Positions 24,160-35,167 of a DNA stretch of 64,000 bases are shown piece by piece. The notes under the pieces were generated by a model. It saw only the letters and a program-made list of their open reading frames with translations, searched no databases and was not told where the DNA came from. Source of the stretch: Portunus trituberculatus (Eukaryota > Arthropoda > Malacostraca > Decapoda > Portunidae). Location of the stretch: positions 17,147,926-17,211,925 of the forward strand of contig NC_059289.1 of the NCBI RefSeq assembly GCF_017591435.1. The letters are read 5' to 3'. Position 1 is the stretch's first letter; the number at the start of each line of letters is the position of its first letter. The translations under genes were made by a program, and so were the position numbers.

Positions 24160-26630
24160 TAAAGTCCCAGGTTACGTCTGTCTCGAGTTACGTCAAACTC
24201 GTAGTTACGTCAGTCCACTATAAGGCAATTTAAGATAAAAAAAATTGAAAATTTATAAATCATAAAGCGCGGGATTTATTGTTATTGTTTGTGGTTGCCC
24301 GTCACACCGCCCGCCCCACGCTTGAATACAATAACACCCTGCCTCAGTTCCACCACACCGTCGCCCCTGGCAAGAGTGTTATCCTACTTCTGCATTTACT
24401 GACTCAAGTTCTTAGTATCTTGCTCAATGGCACCAAAGAGAAAACTTCTTAGTGACAGCAGTAATGCTAAGAAAAGGAAAACCATTACGCTACAAGAAAA
24501 AGAGGACGTAATAAAAGAAATGAGAAGGGAGGCAGCAGCTGTGTGTGAGGGAATGAAGAAAATGGGAAGCCCGTTACCATGACAACGGGGAGGTTGACGA
24601 CCTTGAGGGTTCGTGCACCCATCACAACAATAACAACTCTGGAGCCTCGCCTGGGCCACACGACACTCGCAGCTTACTTGCACCGTCTGCGCCTGTTTGT
24701 TGATCCCTTTTGCCCTTTCCTATTGCATTTCCTGCCCCGCTGCCCACGCTTCTACTCCCACCGCACTGCACTACGCTCCCAGCTGTCTGCCCTGGGCGTC
24801 ACAACATTCGACCTGCCCACCCTCCTGGCGGCCTCAGGGCCACCCCTCTCAGCAACCTGCAGTCCTTCGCGTTCGTGGCCCTAATCAACAACAAAAACAA
24901 ACTTGTGTTTCATATTCCTATATAGTTGTAAATAATCTAACCTAATTTCGTTCTCTAAACCATGTTGTATTTATGTTATCAATATGTGTAATAAGCCTAG
25001 TCTATGCTACCATAGTTAAATTTTGTTACTAAGCCTAGGCTATGTTACCTTAACATAATTTCTTCTAACCTAATTTCTTTCTCTAATCCTTGTTAAATTT
25101 ATGTTCATTTACTGTATGTTTAATAAGCCTAGCCTATGCTACCATGGTTAAATTTTGTTTACTAAGCCTAGGCTATACTACTGTAACCTAATTTCTTCTA
25201 ACCTAATTTCTTTATCTATTCCATGTTCTGTTTTTATTTCTTATAGGTTTGCAAAAATAGTTGAGGAGCATAACCTGACGTCTGAGCAGATTTACAATGC
25301 TGACGAGACTGGCCTGTTCTACCGCTGTCTGCCAAGAACCACACTTGCAAGCGAGTTGGAGGGAGATGTGAAGGGGTTCAAACAGAGCAAGGACAGGCTG
25401 ACAGTTCTGTGCTGCGCTAACATGGCTGGTACGCACAAAGTCAAGTTGTGCGTGGTTGGCAAGCACAAGAAGCCGCGCTGTTTTAAGAACGTGAATTACC
25501 TGCCTGTCGATTATCGTAACCAACGAAGTGCTTGGATGACAGCTGAAATTTTCCTTGACTGGTTCAAGCATTGCTTTGTGCCATCTGTCAAGGAAAATCT
25601 GAAGAAAATGGTCTCCCAGAGGACAGTAAGGTAGTTTTATTATTAGATAATTGTAGAGCTCATCCACCAGCAGAGGAACTTGTTGTGGGAAATATTTTTG
25701 CTGTATATTTGCCCCCTAATGTCACAAGTGTTATTCAACCCATGGATCAGGGAGTCATTCAAAATTTCAAGATGAATTATCGTAAGAGTTTCCTTCGCAA
25801 ACTTGTTAATTATGAGGACGACACAATCCCTGAGTTCCAAAAACAGTTTAATGCTAAAAATGCGATATTCATGGCTTCACTTGCTTGGCTAGACATTAAA
25901 AAGCAAACATTGATGCAATGTTGGCACAAATTGTACCCTTTGATTATGCTTGATGATGAGGATGATGAGGAGTTTGAAGGGTTTGGAGGTGGCTTGAAAA
26001 ATTCGGTAGTGAACGAGCTGAGGGAAATGGGGGGAAATGTGCAACTTAAAGTGACAGATGAAGCGTTACGGGAATGGGTGGACGTGGATGAAAATCAGGC
26101 CGTAACATTCACTCTCACAGATAAGGAACTTATCAACGCTGTAGTAGAAGATCATTTAGAGAAAATTAGTGATGATGATGATGATGATGATGATAATGAG
26201 CTTAAAGTAACTTGGGAACAGGCTGCGAAACACATAGCTGGCTTTGTCAGGTTTGCTGAGCAGTGCACATACATGTCAACCCGAGATGTTATGACCCTTC
26301 ACTGCATTGAGAATGAGTTTTTGTTGCAAAGAAAAAGAGCTGCAAACAAGGAGACATTAGAAACTATTTTAAAGTAGCTTGTAAGGGAAAAGAAGTGGGG
26401 CAAACAAGTACAGAATCTGATGATGTTGATCACCCGGAGGGTGTTGAGTGAGAGGTGTGGGGAGCAAAAAGTGTCACAAACACTCATACATTTTCATATC
26501 TTTATTACATGTAGTACATCTTTATACCCTATGTTCATGTTGAAATGTTATTGTATGCTATACATGTTGGATAATATTGAATAAAGCAAATAAGTGTATA
26601 CTTTATTTTTGTAAATCATTATTTATAAGA
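24157..26630 (+). mobile_element. Tigger/Jerky-like element, family 2, coding copy lacking its right end
   Basis: The left end CAGTAAAGTCCCAGGTTACG follows TA. A start at 24427 encodes MAPKRKLLSDSSNAKKRK, followed by the same captured LINE-like segment as in 18459-19619 (about 24600-24890). Then comes AT-rich sequence that ends in a TTTTTATTTCTTATAG acceptor near 25245, followed by the transposase catalytic exon. There is no right inverted terminus before the minus-strand retrotransposon starts near 26640, so the right end has been lost. Confidence 0.8.
25246..26377 (+). pseudogene. Tigger/Jerky-like transposase catalytic exon
   Basis: After an intron-like acceptor the frame gives FAKIVEEHNLTSEQIYNADE, with the first catalytic aspartate in NADETGLF. 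A one-base shift near 25610 separates this from LLLDNCRAHPP (second aspartate) and NVTSVIQPMDQGVI (third), spaced as DD32D. The C-terminal part has an acidic tract from a GAT repeat (DDDDDDDDNE) and a leucine-rich tail that ends at 26377. This is the domain that would cut and join transposon ends. Host-domesticated relatives (TIGD/JRKL) look alike. The inverted terminus at 24157 argues for a transposon copy. Confidence 0.8.
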
Positions 26631-26639
26631 GGAAAGTAT

Positions 26640-27479
26640 TGAAGAGAATGTTAGTATTGTGTGCATGATCGTGTAGACTTGGATCGTTTGTGGGTTGGGG
26701 GTGGAGATAGCACTCAAACTTCTGTAGGGACATCACAAGTGCAAGAGTTTCCTTTTCAATTGTGGAGTATCCAAGTTGATGTTTTTTAAGATTGGTGGAG
26801 TGGTAGGTGACTGGATCACTCTGCAGGAGAACGGCCCTGATTCCCATATCACTGGCATCGATTTGTAGGTGGAAAGGACGAGAGTGATCGGAAGCCCACA
26901 ACACTGGTTTGCTGGAAAGGAATGCCTTGAGGTGTTGGAAGGCACGGTCGCGGGCTGGAGTCCATCGGAATGGGACAGATGAGCTGGTCAGATCCGTCAA
27001 GGGTGCAGCCAGGGAGAAGTTGCTGCAGAATTGCCTGTAAAAACCAGCCATTCTCAGGAACCTCACGAGCTGCTTTCGGGTGGAAGGGAGCGGAAAGCCC
27101 AAGATGGCCTCCACGTTGGCCCCCTTGGGACGGACCATACCATTCCCCACCACATGTCCCAAATACACCACCATGGATCTCCCAAATGTGCATTTGGCTA
27201 GGTTGATGGTGAGCCCAGCCTCCTGCTCCTGCTCCATCAACATCCTCAGTCACTTCATATGTTCCACCCAATCCTGTGAGGTGATTATCAGACCGTCCAA
27301 GTAGGCCGATATTCCTTCCAGGTCCTGGGTGATATAATTAATGGCCCTCTGGAAGGTTGCAGGTGCGTTAGAAAGGCCAACGGTGTATTGAAAGAGGCCG
27401 AAGGGGGTAATGAATGCTGAGATCTCCTTGGCTCTCTCTGTTAAGGGCACTTGATAGTAACCCTTGAGGAGATCAATGG
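26640..27479 (-). pseudogene. Gmr1-like reverse transcriptase (second part) and truncated RNase H
   Basis: Motifs in order on the minus strand are AFITPFGLFQYTVGLSNAPA, the catalytic strand in altered form AYLDGLII (the second D of the usual YxDD is G), and YLGHVVGNGMVRP. The connection region follows (FLRMAGFYRQFCSNFSLAAP), then RNase H (FHLQIDASDMGIRAVLLQ, STIEKETLALVMSL). A frame shift precedes a VYTDH-like end at about 26660, where the element is cut off. The loss of a catalytic aspartate and the truncation show that it is inactive. Confidence 0.8.
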
Positions 27480-27481
27480 TA

Positions 27482-29950
27482 CAGGTAGACCTTGATTTAC
27501 GAATGAGTTACATTCCTGGAAAAACCGTTCGTAAATAAAAAATTCGTAAATCAAGCCTTTTTTCTCCATAGACTTACATTATATAAGGCAAGATACGTTC
27601 CTGCTCACGTCCCTAGAATGTCACATAACACAAGAAAGATACACTGTACAAAATGTACTTATGACATATAAAAACATTAATTTGTATAATAATAGATAAT
27701 GCAAATACATACAGTACATAAATATAATGCTAGTACTTACAAAATATAAGAAGCTGAAAGACTGGAGATGGCAGGGTAACTGCGTGGTTGCGAGGGGTTA
27801 CTGGGTTGACGGTGGTGTTGACATGGAGTAGGCTTGTAGGGAATCTGCATCATCATCATCATCATCATCTTGGAGAGTTGAAGGGAGGGTGGCTCCTGAT
27901 AAGTCCAGAAAGTCATCAGCTGTAGCAACAGTGGGTGAGGCTGATGTAGCAGCAGAGGTTGAGGTGTCTGCCGGAGCAGAAGTAACACTGAAGAAAGATG
28001 TGTCTTGTTTGTCTTGCTTGATGAGCTTTCTGCTGATAAAGCTGTTTGTAGGCAGAAAGGGCATACTGAATGTTGCGTTCTAACTTTAAACTTCTTTCAC
28101 GATTGGAGTCATTATCAACAATTTTTTGCATGCCACTTTCTATTTCGATGAAAGCCTCAGCTAAAATCTTGCGAGTGAGATGGTGCTGTTGAGTGGCGTC
28201 TTCCTCCTCTGCTGCTGCTGCTTCCTCCTCTACTGCTCGTTCCTGTTCTATGGCAATGAGTTCTTCGTTGGTAAGTTCTTGTTCATGTGAGGTTAATAGT
28301 TCACTGACATCTTCTTCATCAACTTCTTCCATCCCTGCTTTATGGACAAGATTGACAACCTCGGTAACCACAGGACGCACCTGAGGGAAACCAGTAAAAT
28401 TGTGGACACACTTGGGCCATATTTTCTTCCACACCGCATTCATCATTGATTCTTTTACTTCATTCCATGACCCTGCAATGATGTCAATCCCATCCTTGAT
28501 ATTAAACTGCTTCCAAAATTGTGTAATGGAGAGACTTTTATCAGTGTCCACAGCTTCAATCATCTTTTTGAATGTGCGCCTCAAATAATAAGCCTTAAAT
28601 GTGGCGATTATTCCTTGATCCATCGGCTGAAGTAAAGCCGTGGTGTTTTTCGGTAAGAACTCAACACAAACATTCTCTGACAGGTCTGAGAGGTTTGTGG
28701 GATGGCAAGGAGCATTATCTACCAATAGTAGTGCTTTATGTGCCAAGTTTTTTTGATGGCAGTACCTTTCCACGACTGGACAAAAATGATCAGTGAACCA
28801 GCCCAGAAATGTATGACTGTTCATCCAACCCTTTTTACTAGACCGAAAAATCACAGGCAAACTTGCTTGGCATGCCCTTTAAGAGCTCTAAGGTTTTCAG
28901 AGTGGTGAATTAACACAGGGTTTAACTAAAAGTCACCCGTAGCATTGCCACCAAAAAGCAAGGACACACGATCTTTGGACGCTTTGTGACCAGGAGCCTT
29001 CTTTTCATTCCTAGAGATCACTGTTTTCATAGGCATCCGCTTCCAATATAGTACTGTTTCATCCACATTGAACATTTGTTGGGCAGTGTATCCCCCTTCT
29101 GCTATGATGTCAAGAAAAACAGGAAGATAATCAGACGCAGCTGCTTTGTCGGCAGACGCAGCCTCTCCCGTCTGCTTGACGCTGTGAAGGTTGAAGCATT
29201 GTTTAAAATTGTTCAACCACCCTTTACTGGCATTAAATGGTGGATAAGAAACACTACCACTGGGTCCTGCAGTTTCAGTATCCTTCACAAGCAAGTCTTC
29301 ATATAATGAGAGCCTTTTCCTGAATGGCTTTGTTAGTCATGGGTGAGTCATCCCGGCCGCACATGTCATCCACCCACAAAGACAACAGCCTTTCCATGTC
29401 TTCCATTATAGCAGGCCAGTGTTTCGTCACTATTTCTGCACTGAGAGGGGTTGCATTCCTTGCACTAGCAATGATTTTATCTTTGTCTTTCCGGATAGTA
29501 ACCACAGTTGTCGCAGCCATGTCAAATAAACTAGCTATGTCCTTCACTTGCATTCCTTCTTCAAAATTTTTCAATATAGCAAGCTTTGTTTCAAGTGTTA
29601 CCACTTTCCTGGCTTTCTTGGGCTTGTCACCACCCTTACTTGGATTTATGCCATGCTTTGGAGACATAGTGCACTGTAATATGCACTTAAAAAGCTAACG
29701 AAAGAAATGCTTCACTGTGATCACTACGAGCACCGGTGGTGGAGGTAGACTGGACTGACGTGATCAAGTCCTGTCATGGGTAGCAGCGGCAGTTGATAAT
29801 AAAAGTTGCTGAAAATTTGAAAAAGCTACAAAATGTTTTTATTCGTAAGTTCAAATTTTATATTTGTAAATCAAGCCAAAGGAAAAAAATAATTTTATTC
29901 GTAACTTCAAATTTTTGTAAATCAAGCCTTCGTAAATCAAGGTCCACCTG
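27482..29950 (-). mobile_element. Tigger element, family 6, nearly complete
   Basis: Termini CAGGTAGACCTTGATTTACG and the complement of TTTACGAAGGCTTGATTTAC-type ends close with ..AAGGTCCACCTG. TA is duplicated at 27480-27481 and 29951-29952. The word TTCGTAAAT recurs inside both ends. The element is inserted within the reverse transcriptase of the Gmr1-like element. Removing it with one TA leaves the host frame continuous. It is the best preserved DNA transposon in the window, with only about three frame breaks. Confidence 0.92.
27916..29667 (-). pseudogene. Tigger family 6 transposase
   Basis: From the start at 29667 (MSPKHGINPSKGG) the protein has an N-terminal helix-turn-helix (VVTLETKLAILKNFEEGMQV, DIASLFDMAATTVVTIRK). 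A CENP-B-type second DNA-binding region follows (KGWLNNFKQCFNLHSVKQTG), then the catalytic core: QQMFNVDETVLYW, LLLVDNAPCHP and NTTALLQPMDQGII. The last two aspartates have 32 residues between them. An acidic/glutamine-rich C-terminus follows. Breaks are a shift near 29297, a stop near 28929 and a shift near 28860. Otherwise it has the length of an autonomous Tigger transposase. Confidence 0.85.
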
Positions 29951-29952
29951 TA

Positions 29953-30176
29953 CTGACAAAGGGAGAATTTCCTATGCTATCTATAAGATCTTCGATCAGA
30001 GGTAGAGGATAAGAGTCAGGAACCGCCACTTTATTAACTTTACGGTAGTCCATACAAAACTGGCTGCTACTGTCGGGTTTAGGGGCTAACAAGCAGGGTG
30101 AGGCCCATGGGGATTTACTAGGTTCAGCTAAGTTGTGAGTTAACAAGAAATCTACCTCCATCCTCATCACATCTTT
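29953..30176 (-). pseudogene. Gmr1-like reverse transcriptase, first part
   Basis: The frame carries MRMEVDFLLTHNLAEPSKSP, SPCLLAPKPDSSSQFCMDYR and VNKVAVPDSYPLPLIEDLID, the fingers and first palm motifs of a Ty3/gypsy reverse transcriptase. It is interrupted by the Tigger insertion and continues at 27479. Confidence 0.85.
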
Positions 30177-31570
30177 CTAAGCCAGGGAGATGCAATAGGC
30201 TGCTTGTCTAATTGGCTTGATGTCATGACAGGTTAGTTTTATGTCATGTTGGATGACTGTACAAAACCAAAAAAGGTCTGCTGTTATTTTAAGAAAGGAT
30301 GCTAATAAGTGTTTTAAATCATTCTTCTGTAAAGTAATTAAATGAGAAAAATACTCATCAGGATGGGACAGAATTTGCGTGTTCGATGGTCTGATCTTAC
30401 AGGAGGTGACATCGAACTCAGGGTCAGACTCTTCCTCTGGAGGTACTGTTCCTGACTCGCTCCCCACTGCACACACCGTTAAAACAGATACAATGTTTTG
30501 AGAGTCCTTCTCTGGTTCTCTGGAGAGATAAGCTTTCATGAGATTGACATGAACCAATTGAGTGTCTTTATGTCGATCTGAAGTATGGACGATGTAATTT
30601 AGGAGTGATATTTTCTTGGCCACAATATATGGACCACAAAACTTACTACTGAGGGCATTACCTAGAGTGGGAAGGAAAAGTAGGACTTTTTCACCCGGGT
30701 TGAAACTCCTGATTTTAGATTTAGATTGAGTTTGTTGTATCATTTTAGTTTGAGTTTTGAGAAGATTAGCCTTAACAATGGTTCTAACTTCATTTATCTT
30801 ATTTTTTAGGGTACTGATGTAGTCAGATACACTGGGGCTTGAAGATTGGTTTTGAGTGAACCACTGATCCTTGAGGAGTTTTAGAGGCCCCCTTATCTGC
30901 CTACCATATAGAAGTTCAAAGGAGGAGTATCCTAAAGAGTCTTATGGGACATTCCCTTACTGCGAAGAGTAAAAAGTCTACTCTCTCGTCCCAATCTCCC
31001 TGGTGGTCTAGGATGAATTTTCAGAGCATGGATTTTAAGGTTTAGTGAAATCTCTCCAGACAGCCTTGGGATTGGGGGTGGTAAGCTGAGGAGGTTACAT
31101 GAGAGATCAGGTCATCTACAATCTGTTGGAAAAAATTGCAAGTAAAATTAGTGCCCTGATCTGACTGAATGACCTTGGGAATTCCTACAGAAGTAAAGAA
31201 ATGGAAAAGATGATTTACAATCTGTTTGGAGGAAATATTTAGTGGAATAGCTGCCGGATAATGGGTTGCAGTATCCTTGATGGTGAGAAGGTATTGGTTA
31301 CCTTTTTTGGTCTTGGGCAAGGGTCCAACACAGTCAATCACAATCTGTTTGAATGGTTCTGTTTGGACTGGGATAGCCCTGAGAGGTGCTGGGGAATTAC
31401 ATTCATTTGGTTTGCCTACCAGCTGACAAAGATGGCATGTTTTTACAAAGCTGGTCACACACATCCTTTTTCATCCCTGGCCAGAAGAAATCTTGGAGGA
31501 TCTTCTTATATGTTTTGTGGATGCCTAGGTGACCTGACACTCTGTCATGAGCAAGTTCTATGATTGCCGA
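30177..31570 (-). pseudogene. Gmr1-like integrase with linker into reverse transcriptase
   Basis: The zinc-binding N-terminus is at about 31570-31440 (RVSGHLGIHKTYKKILQDFF, then TCHLCQL). The catalytic core has KQIVIDCVGPLPK (first D), VIQSDQGTNF (second D) and HPQSQGCLERFH (E). The frame at 30743-30177 contains the C-terminal GPY/F-type module (SKFCGPYIVAKKISLLNYIV). It then runs without a stop into HDIKLTCHDIKPIRQ, the segment that precedes reverse transcriptase. The frame shifts once near 31042. Confidence 0.85.
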
Positions 31571-32440
31571 TCATACTGAAGTAGGGATGACAACTTGATG
31601 AGTTTTGGACCAAGTATCTAACTCACGAAACTCGGGGGGTCTATAAGCTCTCATCAGTACCCCTGTCTGGTAGTACAAACAAGATAGTTTTGAAAGGTCG
31701 TTCCCCTCAAGGGCTGCACGTCTTAGTTTGCTTAAACTGAGGTCCTGTTCTTGGGCTGTAATTAAATTCTCCCTTGAAATGACTTTAGCATACAGGTCTT
31801 CTGAAGGAAGATCTGTAGGCAGGGGAACAGGTGACTTGATGTGCCTGGACTGGGATCTGGTGACAGCACATGCTGGAAACAAGTGAGGCAAGGTGGTGTC
31901 CAAGGTCTCCATAGGACTTTTCTCTAGGGGAGAATCGACAACAGTTACATTAAGCACCACTAACTTACCAGCCACATCATTACCCAGCAGTAACTGATCC
32001 CCAGGCACTGGTTCATCATATTTAATGGCCACTTTTATCACACCGGAAAGAAGGGGACTCTGAAGGTAAACTTTTGCCACACAGTAGATAGGGCAGTCTT
32101 CAAGTCCTTTAAGTTGGATTGTTTCACCAGTGTAAACAGTAGTTAGGTTTGGAACGGCATTTATATAAAGGACAGAGCACACCGCTGCAGTGTCACTTAG
32201 GATGTTAACTGGGAAAGCCTTGTTTTCACTACCAAGCAGGGACATTCTACCTTGATGTATGAAAGGGTCCAACAGTGTCAGATCTGAGTCATCATGATTG
32301 ACTGTCAAAATTGGTTTCTCAAATCCATAAATCGACTTGGTGGGGGGTTGTTTTTCATTTTGAGAGGCCTTATAGTGGGGATGTTTACATTGATAGATAA
32401 TGTGACCCAGTTTCTTGCAATAAGAACACAAAGTATTGGG
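31571..32440 (-). pseudogene. Gmr1-like nucleocapsid zinc knuckle and protease region
   Basis: The frame opens with a CCHC-type knuckle (CSYCKKLGHIIYQCKH). It has a retropepsin-like active site in altered form (VNILSDTAAVCSVL, where DTGA is usual) and continues through CAVTRSQSRH. It enters the region leading to the integrase (LSLSKLRRAALEGNDL). No reverse transcriptase lies between protease and integrase, unlike ordinary Ty3/gypsy elements. A frame shift near 32440 joins it to gag. Confidence 0.75.
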
Positions 32441-33588
32441 AGCATTTGACTATATCCTGTTGGCTTACCACCCATGCCCCAAAAACCTTCCCCAAAGGAG
32501 GACCTTACATAGTTCTGGGAACCACGACCTCTACTACTCATGGATCTCACCAACAGGGCATAAGTGTCGGCCACCTTGGCAGCCTGCACCAGATCACTCT
32601 CTCCCCTCTCCTCCACATGACAAAGAATGTTAAAGGGTAACTTGTTCTTCCATTCTTCTAAAGCAATTAAGTTGATCAGTTCGGAAATGGTGGTTAGGTT
32701 GGTGGCATCAAACCATTTTTTCAACAAACGTAATTTCTCGCTAGCAAACTCAACATAAGTGTGGGTATCTGCCTTTACGTGGTTCCTAAACTGCTCTCTA
32801 TATCCATCTGGTGTAACAGAGTAAGCATCTAAAATGCAGTCTTTAATTACCTTATAGTATTCCTGATCACTGAGACTGCTGTACACCCGATAAGCTTTAC
32901 CTATTAGTTTAGGGACAAGGAGGGATGCCCACTGATCTTCAGGCCACTTATTACACCTGGCAATGCCTTCAAAAGCTTTAAACGAGCTGTCCACATCAGA
33001 CTCATCAAAAGTAAGGACAAGGGGTGCGGCAGTAGCAGCATTGAAGGCAGACAATTGTCTTTTGAGGTCTATTTCTTCCTGCCTGAATCTTGAATCATTT
33101 TGTGCATTTAATTCCCGAATCTCGAACTCTTTTTTCTGTAGCTGAAACTGAAACTCCCTATCCTCTCTTTGTGCTTGAAACTCTTTATCTTCGTTCTCTT
33201 TTTGTGCCTGAAGCTCTTTATCTTCCTTCTCTCTTTGTGCCTGAAGCTCCATTTCGTGCATCTTTAATTGACATTCTAATCGCTTTTCCATTTCCCATTG
33301 ACTAGGAGGACTCCTGTCTGGTTCTACAGGGAAAGTATCAGTTAAGGTCCTACGAGGAGCTGACATGGGAGTTATGACATCTATGGTGGCACTTTCCAAG
33401 ATTTCCCTATTTACTTGTTCTTCAAGCACTGTATTCTTTATAACTTCCTTAGTCATTTGATATGTTTTTGGGATGTTAAAGTACTTTGCTATTGCCTTCC
33501 ATTCCTCTTTCTTTATGTTATGGGAGATAAGTTGGTTTAAGGAAGAGTTTGCACAAAATTCAGTTAAGCTAAAGGGTGCAGAAGCCAT
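32441..33588 (-). CDS. Gmr1-like gag with SCAN-like capsid segment
   Basis: From the start at 33588 the long frame begins MASAPFSLTEFC. It has an N-terminal helical region and a charged coiled coil made of repeated QAQREKEDKEL-like units (about residues 100-170). The capsid-like part contains YREQFRNHVKADTHTYVEF and FASEKLRLLKKWFDA. This resembles the SCAN domain of vertebrate zinc-finger proteins, which is reported to descend from Gmr1-like gag. It ends in glycine/arginine-rich sequence before a shift into the zinc-knuckle frame. In the element it would form the particle that packages RNA. Confidence 0.75.
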
Positions 33589-33810
33589 ACTGAGAGATGT
33601 TAAAAAAAAAAAAAAAAGTGTAAGTGAATTACTTAAGTTGGGGGTTATGGCAGAGTGATAATTAAGGCAACTTTGGAAAATTACCAGAATTATACTTCAG
33701 CAAAACACTCACAAGTACCATCACTAGAGAATACAGGTAGCTAGAGGATTACAGCATGAGAAAAGTAAAGATCCGGGTTACTCTTAACTACTGAGACTTG
33801 AAATGAGACT

Positions 33811-34047
33811 TGTGGTTTATTTGGTTATTGTTGTGGTGGTTTCGGGAATGTTTCGAGAGGGTTTCGGCGCACCGTTGGCGGCTTGTGTGGGCTGAGCATG
33901 GGTAGAGGGCAGAGCTGTGTTGGAGTTGGTGGAGGGTGGTGTTGTGGTTGGGAAGCTCCGTCGTCACCGGTATATTTTTTGTTATTTGCTCTCGTTTTAC
34001 TTGGTTTGTCGTCTTGTTCTTGCTCTTGTTGTTGCACTTGTACTACA
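33811..34047 (+). repeat. 5' LTR
   Basis: 237 bp, TGTGGTTTATTTGG to TTGTACTACA. It differs from the 3' LTR by roughly a dozen changes by eye, so the insertion is not very recent. Confidence 0.92.
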
Positions 34048-34066
34048 AGTTATCTAGGCATTCATT

Positions 34067-34768
34067 ATGGCTGCGTCCAAAATAACAATGGACATGATAA
34101 AGCCATTTACTGGTGAGGGTGATGTAGTGTCATGGTTGAAGAAAGTTACTCTGGTGGCCAAGTTGCAAAAGATTACTGATGTGGCCAGTTTCATACCATT
34201 GTATTTGGAGGGCGACGCATTGGCGTTGTACTTGGAGTTAACCGATGCGGGGCAAACGGATGCAAAGATTCTTCAAGAGAAGTTACGAGTAGCGTTCACT
34301 GATGATGCCTTTACCTCATTTGCAAAATTGGTTCAGAAGCGGTGGACAGGGGAGCCCGTCAATGTCTATGCAAACGAAATTAGGAGATTGGCAGGGTTGG
34401 CTCAATTTACAGGTGAAGGATTGGAGAATATTACTAAATTAACATTTGTGAATGGGTTTCCCGATCATGTAGGAGTTTCTTTGCAGCAATTACCCAATGT
34501 TCTGAAACTTGAGATGGGGGATTTAATTAGTCGAGCTAGAATCCTGACAGCCAAGCCGCAAGTGGAGTTATCTTCTGTGACCAGGGAGTTTAAGGAGACA
34601 GTAAGAGGGCCTAGACGGGTAAATACTGCCAATCAATTTTCAGGTAAATGTTTCCGTTGTTCAGGCCCACACATGATCAGAGATTGTAAAGAACAGGTGA
34701 GGTGTTTTAGGTGTGGAAAATTTGGACATGTCACTAGCAGGTGCCAAGAACATATTTCGGAAAACTAG
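34067..34768 (+). CDS. Gag protein with two zinc knuckles
   Basis: This intact 233-codon frame starts MAASKITMDMIKPF. A retrotransposon-gag-like helical region spans about residues 15-150 (GDVVSWLKKVTLVAKLQK, RWTGEPVNVYANEIRRLAGL). Two CCHC knuckles follow (CFRCSGPHMIRDC and CFRCGKFGHVTSRC). It ends in TAG at 34766-34768, and protease follows in another frame or by shift. It is the only fully intact protein-coding frame of this element besides integrase. Confidence 0.85.
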   Translation: MAASKITMDMIKPFTGEGDVVSWLKKVTLVAKLQKITDVASFIPLYLEGDALALYLELTDAGQTDAKILQEKLRVAFTDDAFTSFAKLVQKRWTGEPVNVYANEIRRLAGLAQFTGEGLENITKLTFVNGFPDHVGVSLQQLPNVLKLEMGDLISRARILTAKPQVELSSVTREFKETVRGPRRVNTANQFSGKCFRCSGPHMIRDCKEQVRCFRCGKFGHVTSRCQEHISEN

Positions 34769-34779
34769 AAAGGAGTAAT

Positions 34780-35136
34780 TTCAGCGCCGGAAGTTGCTCT
34801 GTCACTGGAAATGTAGTAATAGGTGGGGTAGTTGGGAGAGCATTAATAGATACTGGTTGTACTACAACTGTTGTTTGTTCAAAGTTTGTTTGAAGCAGTA
34901 ATGGTGAAGCTCGTGTTTGTGCTTTTGATGGCTGGCTAGTAACGTGCCGAACTGTGACTGGTCTTGAGTTGTTGGTGTTTGAAGATAAAGTAGTTAGTGT
35001 TTATAGGGTGCTGATGTTAGATCAGTTGGTTGTTGGTGTGGATGTGGTTGTCGGAGTTGATATTATTGATCAGTTGGGCGGAGTTACCATTGGTCGGGGT
35101 ACAATTAAATTTGGAGACTCCAAAGTTCGTGTCTAA
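34780..35136 (+). pseudogene. Retropepsin-like protease region
   Basis: The active-site segment GRALIDTGCTTTVV lies near 34832-34873 and is followed by a stop near 34891. The flap and C-terminal strand region continues in the frame 34954-35136 (VVGVDIIDQLGG). Broken. Confidence 0.7.
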
Positions 35137-35167
35137 GGTCAGCCAGCTGTGGCTGTAGTGCAAGGAG

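Noticed and set aside
25246..26377. Host-domesticated Jerky/TIGD gene
   Set aside because: A Tigger terminus and TA flank at 24157, a frame shift in the catalytic core and loss of the right end fit a decayed transposon better.
26640..33588. Two adjacent ordinary gypsy elements instead of one with unusual order
   Set aside because: The integrase C-terminus and the reverse-transcriptase lead-in share one open frame (30743-30177), and no second gag or LTR lies between them.
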